From Pseudomonas sp. N40(2020) (lineage in GTDB: Bacteria; Pseudomonadota; Gammaproteobacteria; Pseudomonadales; Pseudomonadaceae): 64,000 nucleotides of DNA. A program made the position numbers and the translations under genes. Where the stretch lies: positions 1 to 64,000 of the forward strand of contig NZ_JACSZV010000017.1 in NCBI RefSeq assembly GCF_014472415.1. Reading direction: 5' to 3'. This document shows, piece after piece, positions 57,214 to 64,000 of the stretch (its first letter is position 1; each line of letters begins with the position of its first letter). The notes beneath the pieces were generated by a model, which was not told where the DNA came from, searched no databases, and was given only the letters and a program-made list of their open reading frames with translations.

Positions 57214-57949
57214 TGTCGTCAACTACACCTTCTTTGCGCAGTTGATCGAGCGCGGCCTGAAGCTTGGCGACAACGTCGTCGGAGACGTCTTTGTTCAGTG
57301 CCAGGTACAACTCGGCACTGTTGAAGCGCAGCACGGTCTTGAGCCCGGTCACACCATCCTGTCGCGCCAGATATCGGCCGGCAGGATCACCCGTCGCCCA
57401 CAGGTCGATCTGACCGTTGACCAGCTTCTTCGCATTGTCCTGATCGCGCAGCACGACTACCGGCTTCAGGCCTTGCTTGGTCAGCGTCTCGGCAATCGCA
57501 TCGCCCTTGTAGGCACCGATCTTGTATTTGCGCGCGTCATTGAGGGTTTCGAGGGTGATCTTGCTGTCAGCCTTGGCCAACAAAATCCAGTCGTCGGGGC
57601 CGATCGGGCCGACCCATTTGAAGAGTTTCTCGCGATCCGGCAACCGCGCCATCACGAAGGCACCGTAACCGGGATTTTCCAGCGCCAGTTTGTAGACCCG
57701 CTCCCAAGGGAAGCGCAGTGTCAGGCTGTAGCTGACACCGGCACGCTGGAACATCTCGCGCACGATGTCGGTCGCAATTCCGTTGATGTTCTCGCCCTGG
57801 GCGAAGTTTTTGCCGTTCTTCGCCATGTTGTACGGCGGGAAGTTTTCGGTGAGCAGCACCAGATCGGTGTCGGGACTGTTTTCCGCACGGGCCGTGTTGA
57901 GCAGCAACACAGAGGCACTGGCGAGAACAAGAAGCAGGCGTTTGATCAT
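57194..57949 (-). CDS. Periplasmic solute-binding protein (family 3)
   Basis: This 251-residue protein has a signal peptide (MIKRLLLVLASASVLLLNTARA). The binding-protein fold pattern follows: LTENFPPYNMAKNGK, INGIATDIVREMFQRAGVSYSLTL, PWERVYKLALENPGYG. The closing segment is VAKLQAALDQLRKEGVVDDIMARYL. It resembles stand-alone SBP_bac_3 proteins that occur without ABC partners and may sense or bind small amines or amino acids. It is convergent with, and overlaps by 20 bases, the Vps62-like gene, and lies downstream of hisF on the same strand. Confidence 0.9.
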   Translation of the reverse strand: MIKRLLLVLASASVLLLNTARAENSPDTDLVLLTENFPPYNMAKNGKNFAQGENINGIATDIVREMFQRAGVSYSLTLRFPWERVYKLALENPGYGAFVMARLPDREKLFKWVGPIGPDDWILLAKADSKITLETLNDARKYKIGAYKGDAIAETLTKQGLKPVVVLRDQDNAKKLVNGQIDLWATGDPAGRYLARQDGVTGLKTVLRFNSAELYLALNKDVSDDVVAKLQAALDQLRKEGVVDDIMARYL

Positions 57950-57966
57950 GTCGGGCTACCGAAATC

Positions 57967-58001
57967 CATGGCGTGCCCAAGAGTGCCTTGGGTACGCCAT
58001 G
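57967..58001. repeat. Long near-perfect hairpin between hisF and the binding-protein gene
   Basis: CATGGCGTGCCCAAG-AGTGC-CTTGGGTACGCCATG has 15-base arms with a single mismatched (wobble) pair. No T-run follows, so it may be an mRNA stabiliser, an attenuating hairpin or an operator rather than a simple terminator. Confidence 0.75.
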
Positions 58002-58022
58002 CTGTCCACTGGCCTGTATGGT

Positions 58023-58793
58023 TTAGCGCATTACAATCCCACGATGCGCCATATACGCTTTGGCTTCCTGCACGGTGTATTCGCCGAAGTGGAAAATACT
58101 CGCCGCCAACACCGCGCTGGCGTGACCTTCGAGGATGCCGTCGGCCAGATGCTGCAGGTTGCCGACACCACCGGAAGCGATCACCGGAATGCCCAGTGCA
58201 TCGCTGATGGCACGGGTCACGCCGAGGTCGAAACCGTTTTTCATGCCGTCCTGATCCATGCTGGTCAGCAGGATCTCACCGGCACCGAGGCCTTCCATTT
58301 TCTTTGCCCACTCGACCGCGTCGAGGCCGGTCGGCTTGCGACCGCCGTGGGTGAAGATTTCCCAGCGCGGGGTTTCGCCCGGACCGGAAACCTTCTTTGC
58401 GTCGATGGCGACGACGATGCATTGCGAGCCGAAATGCTGCGCCGCTTCGCCAACGAATTCCGGATTGAACACCGCAGCGGTGTTGATCGAAACCTTATCG
58501 GCACCGGCATTGAGCAGATTGCGAATGTCCTGCACGGTACGCACGCCACCGCCGACGGTCAGCGGGATAAACACCTGGCTGGCCATGCGCTCGACGGTAT
58601 GCAGCGTAGTGTCGCGGCCATCGACGCTGGCGGTGATGTCGAGAAAGGTAATCTCGTCGGCACCCTGCTCGTCATAGCGACGGGCGATTTCCACCGGGTC
58701 GCCGGCATCGCGGATGTTCTCGAACTTCACACCTTTGACGACCCGGCCGTTGTCCACGTCCAGGCAAGGGATGATGCGTTTGGCCAGCGCCAT
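58023..58793 (-). CDS. hisF: Imidazole glycerol phosphate synthase subunit HisF
   Basis: This 256-residue (beta/alpha)8 cyclase joins ammonia from HisH to PRFAR, yielding imidazole glycerol phosphate and AICAR. The catalytic Asp near residue 11 ([16 protein letters not shown]) and near 130 ([10 protein letters not shown]), and the phosphate loops VGGGVRT and ASGGVGN, are visible. It follows hisA by 9 bases in the his cluster. Confidence 0.98.
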   Translation of the reverse strand: MALAKRIIPCLDVDNGRVVKGVKFENIRDAGDPVEIARRYDEQGADEITFLDITASVDGRDTTLHTVERMASQVFIPLTVGGGVRTVQDIRNLLNAGADKVSINTAAVFNPEFVGEAAQHFGSQCIVVAIDAKKVSGPGETPRWEIFTHGGRKPTGLDAVEWAKKMEGLGAGEILLTSMDQDGMKNGFDLGVTRAISDALGIPVIASGGVGNLQHLADGILEGHASAVLAASIFHFGEYTVQEAKAYMAHRGIVMR

Positions 58794-58802
58794 GGTCAGT
58801 CC

Positions 58803-59540
58803 TCAGCCTTTGTACGAATCGCAGAAAGCTTGCGCTTCGGCGACATCGAGAGTGCCTTCGTAGATCGCCCGGCCGGTGATCGCGCCGATGATGCCCGGCG
58901 CCTTGGCGTCGAGCAGCGACTTGATGTCACCGAGGTTGTGGATGCCGCCGGAAGCGATCACCGGGATCTTCGTGGCCGCCGCCAGCGCGGCGGTGAACGG
59001 CACGTTGCAGCCCTGCATCATGCCGTCTTTGGCGATGTCGGTATAAACGATCGAGGACACACCATCGGCTTCGAACTGCTTGGCCAGATCAATCACCTGC
59101 ACGGTGCTGATTTCAGCCCAGCCATCAGTAGCGACAAAACCGTCTTTGGCATCCAGACCGACAATGATTTTGCCCGGGAACGCACGGCAGGCTTCAGCCA
59201 CGAACGCCGGATCTTTCACCGCTTTGGTGCCGATGATCACGTAGCTCACGCCAGCCTTGACGTAGTGCTCGATGGTTTCCAGCGAGCGAATGCCGCCGCC
59301 AATCTGGATCGGCAGGGTCGGGTAACGCTTGGCGATGGCCGTGACCACTTCGCCGTTGACCGGCTGGCCTTCGAATGCGCCATTCAGATCGACCAGATGC
59401 AGACGACGGCAACCGCCCTCCACCCACTTGGCAGCCATGCTCACCGGGTCATCGGAGAACACTGTGGAATCTTCCATGCGGCCCTGACGCAGGCGTACGC
59501 AGGCACCGTCTTTAAGATCGATAGCGGGAATAATCAGCAT
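58803..59540 (-). CDS. hisA: Phosphoribosylformimino-AICAR-phosphate isomerase HisA
   Basis: This 245-residue (beta/alpha)8 isomerase of histidine synthesis is taken from the ATG at 59540 ([22 protein letters not shown]), which begins with the family motif; the longer frame adds five residues. Catalytic Asp8 is in PAIDLKDG and the second Asp in [12 protein letters not shown]. Phosphate-binding loops are QIGGGIRS and ASGGIHN. It lies downstream of the DUF2164 gene and upstream of hisF. Confidence 0.98.
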   Translation of the reverse strand: MLIIPAIDLKDGACVRLRQGRMEDSTVFSDDPVSMAAKWVEGGCRRLHLVDLNGAFEGQPVNGEVVTAIAKRYPTLPIQIGGGIRSLETIEHYVKAGVSYVIIGTKAVKDPAFVAEACRAFPGKIIVGLDAKDGFVATDGWAEISTVQVIDLAKQFEADGVSSIVYTDIAKDGMMQGCNVPFTAALAAATKIPVIASGGIHNLGDIKSLLDAKAPGIIGAITGRAIYEGTLDVAEAQAFCDSYKG

Positions 59541-59582
59541 CTGGCAAACCTTCAAATTTGAATGTTCAGCTTGGCTCGGAAA

Positions 59583-59843
59583 TCAGTTTTTCTCGAGCGC
59601 CCACAGGTCACTTTCGATGCTGTCAAACCGCTCCTTGAGGTGGGTCTGCACATCGAAAATCGCCCTGTTGTAATAGTGCGGAGCAATTTCGCGAGTAAAC
59701 AACTCAAGAATCTCGGCCGCTTCGAATGACCCGAGGTCGAGTTCGAAACGATCTTCCATAAAGCGTTTGATCTTGTGATTGGCCTCGCTCTCCTGCTCGG
59801 GAGTGAGGGTCAGGATCGGCGGCTTGGACTTCTTGGCGGCCAT
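59583..59843 (-). CDS. DUF2164 family protein
   Basis: This 86-residue cytoplasmic protein belongs to DUF2164 (LTPEQESEANHKIKRFMEDRFELDLGSFEAAEILELFTREIAPHYYNRAIFDVQ). Its start abuts the stop codon of hisH with no gap, so it is translated as part of the his transcript. The family has no known activity. Its fixed place between hisH and hisA in pseudomonads suggests a link with histidine synthesis, but this is only positional. Confidence 0.9.
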   Translation of the reverse strand: MAAKKSKPPILTLTPEQESEANHKIKRFMEDRFELDLGSFEAAEILELFTREIAPHYYNRAIFDVQTHLKERFDSIESDLWALEKN

Positions 59844-60482
59844 TTACCAGCGACCGTCCCACGCGGCGAAGTTCTGCAGCAATTGCAGGCCATGGGTATG
59901 GCTCTTCTCCGGGTGAAACTGCACGGCGAAGCGCGAGCCTTCGGCCAGTGCTGCAGCGAAATCGACGCCGTAATGACCGCTGCCCACCACCTGCCGCGCA
60001 TTGGCGGCGGCGATGTAATAGCTGTGCACAAAGTAGAAACGCGCCATGTCCGGAATGTCATGCCACAGCGGGTGACTCACCGACTGCTTCACTTCGTTCC
60101 AGCCCATGTGCGGGACTTTCAGGTGTTCGCCGTCTTCGTGCAGGTCTTTGCCGAAGAACTTCACCGCGCCCGGGAACAGGCCGATGCAGTCGACGCCGTC
60201 GTTCTCTTCGCTGGTGTCGAGCAAGGCTTGCATGCCGACACAGATACCGAGGAACGGCCGATCCTGGCTGACTTCACGCACCAGCGAGTCAAAACCGAGG
60301 CGACGGATCTCCGCCATGCAATCGCGAATCGCGCCAACGCCGGGGAAGACCACGCGGTCGGCTTCACGGATCACGTCCGCATCGCTGGTGATCAGCACCT
60401 TGCCGGCACCGACGTGCTCGAGGGCTTTGGCCACCGAGTGCAGGTTGCCCATGCCGTAGTCGATAACTGCAACCGTCTGCAT
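59844..60482 (-). CDS. hisH: Imidazole glycerol phosphate synthase subunit HisH (glutaminase)
   Basis: This 212-residue class I glutamine amidotransferase supplies ammonia to HisF. The nucleophile Cys lies in [13 protein letters not shown] near residue 83 and the His-Glu pair in [12 protein letters not shown] near residue 193. The N-terminal [20 protein letters not shown] is typical. It overlaps hisB by one base and is followed directly by DUF2164. Confidence 0.98.
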   Translation of the reverse strand: MQTVAVIDYGMGNLHSVAKALEHVGAGKVLITSDADVIREADRVVFPGVGAIRDCMAEIRRLGFDSLVREVSQDRPFLGICVGMQALLDTSEENDGVDCIGLFPGAVKFFGKDLHEDGEHLKVPHMGWNEVKQSVSHPLWHDIPDMARFYFVHSYYIAAANARQVVGSGHYGVDFAAALAEGSRFAVQFHPEKSHTHGLQLLQNFAAWDGRW

Positions 60483-61075
60483 TACAGAACGCCTTTGGTC
60501 GATGGCATCTGCCCGGCCATGCGCTCATCCAGCTCCACAGCCATGCGCAGGGCGCGGCCGAAAGCCTTGAACACGGTTTCGATCTGGTGGTGAGTGTTGG
60601 TGCCGCGCAGGTTGTCGATGTGCATGCTGACGAGCGCGTGGTTGACGAAGCCCTGGAAGAACTCCTGGAACAGGTCAACGTCGAAGCCGCCAACGGTGGC
60701 GCGGGTGTACGGCACGTGCATCTGCAGGCCTGGACGACCGGAGAAGTCGATCACCACGCGCGACAGCGCTTCATCGAGCGGCACGTAGGCGTGGCCGTAG
60801 CGACGGATGCCTTTCTTGTCGCCGATGGCTTTGGCGAAGGCCTGGCCGAGAGTGATACCGACGTCTTCCACCGTATGGTGGTCGTCGATATGCAGATCGC
60901 CCTTGCATTCAATATCCAGGTCGATCAACCCGTGACGGGCGATCTGATCCAGCATGTGCTCAAGAAAAGGAACACCGATATCGAATCGGGCCTTTCCGGT
61001 GCCATCAAGGTTGATCGAGGCTTTGATCTGGGTTTCCAGAGTGTCGCGCTCGACAGACGCCTTACGTTCGGCCAT
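60482..61075 (-). CDS. hisB: Imidazoleglycerol-phosphate dehydratase HisB
   Basis: This 197-residue monofunctional manganese enzyme removes water from imidazole glycerol phosphate. The ATG at 61075 ([21 protein letters not shown]) follows GGAG; an in-frame GTG one codon earlier is less likely. Metal motifs are [14 protein letters not shown] and a second [15 protein letters not shown] cluster. It is the first gene of the hisB-hisH-DUF2164-hisA-hisF run; the E. coli-type phosphatase fusion is absent. Confidence 0.98.
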   Translation of the reverse strand: MAERKASVERDTLETQIKASINLDGTGKARFDIGVPFLEHMLDQIARHGLIDLDIECKGDLHIDDHHTVEDVGITLGQAFAKAIGDKKGIRRYGHAYVPLDEALSRVVIDFSGRPGLQMHVPYTRATVGGFDVDLFQEFFQGFVNHALVSMHIDNLRGTNTHHQIETVFKAFGRALRMAVELDERMAGQMPSTKGVL

Positions 61076-61231
61076 CACCAGCTCCGCAAAATCATTGGGC
61101 GAAAAAGGCAGCCATTATAGGGGCGCGGGGCCGAAACAGAAACACGCGAGGTGATATGGCAGACGGATAGAACGCCCGGCTGTCGCGGGTAGACATGTCC
61201 ATACAACTCATTTTGGACACCCAGAAACAAC

Positions 61232-61320
61232 TGTAGGAGTGAGCCTGCTCGCGATGAGGGCCTGACAGGCAACATTTCTGTGACTGTCAGACCGCTATCG
61301 CGAGCAGGCTCACTCCTACA
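61232..61320. repeat. REPIN upstream of hisB
   Basis: TGTAGGAGTGAGCCTGCTCG and its complement flank a spacer with an internal inverted repeat (CCTGACAG / CTGTCAG). It lies between the OFA transporter gene and hisB and shares its arm type with 27141-27225. Confidence 0.9.
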
Positions 61321-61344
61321 GGGGTACTGCGTTTTAGCGTTTAC

Positions 61345-63009
61345 TTAGTGAAACAATACCGCCGTTTTCTGCAGGGTCACCCACACACCCCACGCCAACG
61401 GAATACCGACAGCCAGCCACGCAGCGATAGCCAATGGCTTGCTGCCCGGTGCAGCTTTCCACTCCAGAACGGTGCTCGCATCAGCACCTTTGTCATGACC
61501 CAGTGCCTGTTCGGCAGCCAGTTCGGCGTCGGTCATGAAGTACTTGTCGGCCACCGGGCGCACCAGCAGGTTGCACAGGAAGCCCAACACCAGCAGGCCT
61601 GCCAGGATGTACAGGGTGATGTCGTAAGCGGCGGCGCGTTCAACGCCGATGCTCAGTTGATACTCACGCAGGTAGTTCACCAGCACCGGGCCGAGCACGC
61701 CAGCCGCAGCCCAGGCAGTCAGCAGACGACCGTGAATCGCACCGACCATCTGCGTGCCGAACAAGTCAGCCAGATATGCCGGAACAGTCGCAAAACCACC
61801 GCCGTACATCGACAGAATGATGCAGAACGCCGCCACGAACAGCGCAACGTTGCCCAAGTGGCCGAGGTTCGGGATCAATGCGTACAGGGCAAAACCCAGC
61901 GCAAAGAACACGAAGTAGGTGTTTTTACGACCCAGATAGTCCGAGAACGAAGCCCAGAAGAACCGGCCACCGATGTTGAACAGGCTCAGCAAACCAGTGA
62001 AACCGGCAGCAATCGCGGCAATCGAAGCCAGTTGCCCGGCATCCAGTTGACCGAACGGCACATCAACACCGAGCAACTTGCCACCGAACACTTCCTGCAA
62101 CAGTGGCGAAGCCATGCCGAGGATGCCGATACCCGCCGATACGTTCAGGCACAGCACCAGCCACACCAGACGGAATTGCGGAGTTTTCCAAGCCACATTC
62201 ACGTGCACGTGACGATGAGTGATCATCGAGTTCGACGCTTTCTTCGCCGGTGCAGTCCAGCCTTCAGGCTTCCAGCCGGTAGGCGGCACGCGGTAGGCCA
62301 GGGCGCCACCGATCATGAACACAAAGTAGATTGCAGCCATGGCCACAAAGCTTTGCCACACGCCGACACCTTCAGGCGAGGCGAAGTGACTCATCAGCGC
62401 CGTCGCCAACGGCGCACCGACCATCGCGCCACCACCGAAGCCCATGATCGCCATGCCGGTCGCCATGCCGCGCTTGTCCGGGAACCACTTGATCAGGGTC
62501 GACACCGGCGAGATGTAGCCCAGACCCAGACCGATACCACCGATCACGCCGGAGCCGATCCACATCAGCCAGATCTGGTGGGTATAAATCCCCAGCGCCG
62601 AGATCAGCAGACCGCCACACCAGCACAATGCCGATACAACACCAGCCTTGCGCGGCCCTGCGTGTTCAAGCCAGCCACCCCAGATCGCGGCCGAGCAGCC
62701 GAGAAAGATGAAGAACAGGGTGTAGATCCAGCCGAGCATCGAGATCGGCCAGTCGCATTGCGAAGAGAAGACTTGTGCGATGAAGCTCATGTCCGGCGCG
62801 CAGGCTACCGGTTTGGTGACGCCCAGCGCCTTGGACAGTGGCAACCAGAACACCGAAAAGCCGTAGGCCATGCCGATGCACAGGTGGATGGCCAGAGCGG
62901 CCGGTGGAACCAGCCAACGGTTGAAACCGGGCTTGGCGATGATGCGCTCCTTGGACAGGAACGCAGGCTGGTCGGCGCGAAGGCCGTCCGCCGTGATGCT
63001 CGTGCTCAT
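61345..63009 (-). CDS. OFA-family MFS transporter (oxalate/formate antiporter-like)
   Basis: This 554-residue inner-membrane carrier is read from the ATG at 63009 (MSTSITADGLRADQPAFLSKER), which follows GGGGGA; the longer frame is not supported. About twelve membrane helices are seen. MFS/OFA motifs are GMAYGFSVFWLPLS near residue 48, GGIGLGLGYISPVSTLIKWFPDKRGMATG, and NIGGRFFWASFSDYLGRKNTY. A long periplasmic insertion lies after helix 1 and a soluble C-terminal tail precedes a last hydrophobic segment. The substrate is a small carboxylate by family; oxalate, formate or another acid cannot be told apart. Confidence 0.88.
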   Translation of the reverse strand: MSTSITADGLRADQPAFLSKERIIAKPGFNRWLVPPAALAIHLCIGMAYGFSVFWLPLSKALGVTKPVACAPDMSFIAQVFSSQCDWPISMLGWIYTLFFIFLGCSAAIWGGWLEHAGPRKAGVVSALCWCGGLLISALGIYTHQIWLMWIGSGVIGGIGLGLGYISPVSTLIKWFPDKRGMATGMAIMGFGGGAMVGAPLATALMSHFASPEGVGVWQSFVAMAAIYFVFMIGGALAYRVPPTGWKPEGWTAPAKKASNSMITHRHVHVNVAWKTPQFRLVWLVLCLNVSAGIGILGMASPLLQEVFGGKLLGVDVPFGQLDAGQLASIAAIAAGFTGLLSLFNIGGRFFWASFSDYLGRKNTYFVFFALGFALYALIPNLGHLGNVALFVAAFCIILSMYGGGFATVPAYLADLFGTQMVGAIHGRLLTAWAAAGVLGPVLVNYLREYQLSIGVERAAAYDITLYILAGLLVLGFLCNLLVRPVADKYFMTDAELAAEQALGHDKGADASTVLEWKAAPGSKPLAIAAWLAVGIPLAWGVWVTLQKTAVLFH

Positions 63010-63501
63010 TGTGTATCCCCCAATTATTAGAATGGTTCGCCAGCCACTGTTCACCCTTGGCCTTATGCACGCAGGCATGACCTTTTTTTGGGTGAAGCTC
63101 CTTGAAGGCGCGACGTTAAGTCGCAGAAGGACGGACGAACCGGCGAAGGTTACCATTTGCACGTGACAGAAAAACCAAACTGATATCACCTTTTTTCGTG
63201 TCATCTGATCTCCTCCTCTGAAGAAGCAAGGAAACGCCGGGATCTTTTGAACCGGTTTTTTCAAAATCAGAAGATCGTCTCGCCGAGAGACGGGTGAACC
63301 AAACGCAGAAAATGGCGTCGCAAGCGAGGCCAGGACTATGCCTGCTAGCGCCTGCGGGGCAACTTGAGATTCAGGCGCTGGCCGCGAAGTTTCAGGTGCT
63401 GCTGACGATAACGGCAACATGACGCCACACCGGACCGGGCCGTTGCAGCGCTATACTCCCCGGCTAAATTACGAATTCGACTAAATTACAAGGACTCGCC
63501 C
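63010..63501. other. Divergent control region between the OFA transporter and asmA-like genes
   Basis: Nearly 500 bases without a supported gene. It should hold the two divergent promoters. An A/T-rich part lies near 63165-63215, but I found no box I could assign with confidence. Confidence 0.6.
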
Positions 63502-64000
63502 ATGAAAGCGTTCGGCAAAATCCTGGGTCTGGTACTTCTCGGGCTGTTGCTGATCATTGTGGCGGCAGGCTTTGCCCTGACCCACCTCTTCGATCCCAAC
63601 GATTACAAAGACGAGATCCGCCAGATAGCCCGCGACAAGGCCCACATCGAGCTGACGCTCAATGGCGATATCGGCTGGAGCCTGTTCCCGTGGCTCGGCC
63701 TGGAACTGCACGAGGCCAGCGTTGCCACCCTGGCCAAGCCTGCCGAACCTTTTGCCGATTTGCAGATGCTCGGCCTGTCCGTGCGCGTGCTGCCGCTGTT
63801 GCGCCGCGAAGTGCAGATGAGTGACGTACGTGTCGAAGGTCTGAATCTGCGCCTGAACCGCGACAAGAATGGCCACGGCAACTGGGAAGACATCGGCAAG
63901 GTGCCTGTAGCGGCTGGTTCCACGCCACCCGCCACCCCAAGCCAACCGGCCAGCGACACCCCGGTAGCGGTGGAAAAACCGGCCCAGCCGATCCGCCTCG
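63502..64000 (+). CDS. AsmA family protein (partial, runs off the window)
   Basis: The first 166 codons of a gene open at the window end. It starts MKAFGKILGLVLLGLLLIIVAAG, an N-terminal membrane anchor. Then come FDPNDYKDEIRQIARDKAHIELTLNGDIGWSLFPWLGLELHEASV, VLPLLRREVQMSDVRVEGLNLRLNRDKNGHGNWED and a proline/threonine-rich stretch, all typical of AsmA. Such proteins are thought to bridge inner and outer membranes and influence phospholipid transport to the outer membrane. AAGGA lies upstream of the ATG. Full length is unknown. Confidence 0.9.
   Translation, partial: MKAFGKILGLVLLGLLLIIVAAGFALTHLFDPNDYKDEIRQIARDKAHIELTLNGDIGWSLFPWLGLELHEASVATLAKPAEPFADLQMLGLSVRVLPLLRREVQMSDVRVEGLNLRLNRDKNGHGNWEDIGKVPVAAGSTPPATPSQPASDTPVAVEKPAQPIRL

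Noticed and set aside
63010..63420. N-terminal extension of the OFA transporter frame
   Set aside because: The extra 137 residues show no family similarity, and a good ribosome site precedes the ATG at 63009.

Overview
The window reads as chromosome of a fluorescent Pseudomonas (P. fluorescens group). The evidence is the moderately high G+C content, gene orders typical of that genus (hutCDU/hutF, opgGH, typA-thiI-glnA-ntrBC, secB-grxC-gpmI-envC-ctpA, hisBHAF), and many REP/REPIN palindromes of the type GTGGGAGCGAGCCTGCTCGCG. No rRNA, tRNA, insertion sequence, prophage or CRISPR array was found. Almost everything is core genome; the most accessory-looking stretch is about 45.1-48.1 kb.

Layout. 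At 0.1-7.2 kb lie an amino-acid binding protein, the osmoregulated periplasmic glucan pair opgG-opgH (minus strand), then pip-dtd. From 7.3 to 22.0 kb lies a complete histidine-utilisation (hut) regulon. hutC and hutD (repressor and accessory protein) are followed on the same strand by a long operon: hutU, an NCS1 transporter (probable urocanate importer), the hutXWV ABC importer, a histidase paralogue lacking the MIO tripeptide, the true histidase, hutI and hutG. hutF is divergent from hutC. The hutU leader shows a sigma-54 promoter whose expected start site lies under a perfect palindrome that is probably the HutC operator. A second operator-like palindrome lies between hutC and hutF.

From 22.1 to 35.5 kb are a lipocalin, a small lipoprotein, a dCACHE chemoreceptor with amino-acid-binding residues, a DUF924 protein, fbp, an overlapping pair of membrane/envelope genes (DUF3999 and DUF2339), glgP and a YkgJ-type cysteine-cluster protein. 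From 35.7 to 44.9 kb is the nitrogen block: typA, thiI, glnA (near-consensus sigma-54 promoter), two DUF4124 genes, and ntrB-ntrC, preceded by an NtrC box and a sigma-54-like promoter. From 45.1 to 48 kb are a 12-bp-stem hairpin, three imperfect tandem repeats, and a leucine-rich-repeat protein resembling NEL-type effectors but ending where the catalytic cysteine domain should begin.

From 48.1 to 55.7 kb the order recalls E. coli trmL/secB-grxC-yibN-gpmI-envC-yibQ, with the protease ctpA inserted. From 55.8 to 64 kb are a Vps62-like protein, an overlapping convergent binding-protein gene, the histidine biosynthesis cluster hisB-hisH-DUF2164-hisA-hisF, an OFA-family transporter and the start of an AsmA-like gene running off the end.

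The window thus holds a histidine-degradation regulon and part of the histidine-biosynthesis pathway, together with the glnA/ntrBC nitrogen-control circuit that the degradation pathway feeds. I do not see a clear new multi-gene system. The best leads for new biology are the MIO-less histidase paralogue and the truncated NEL-like LRR protein with its neighbouring repeats.
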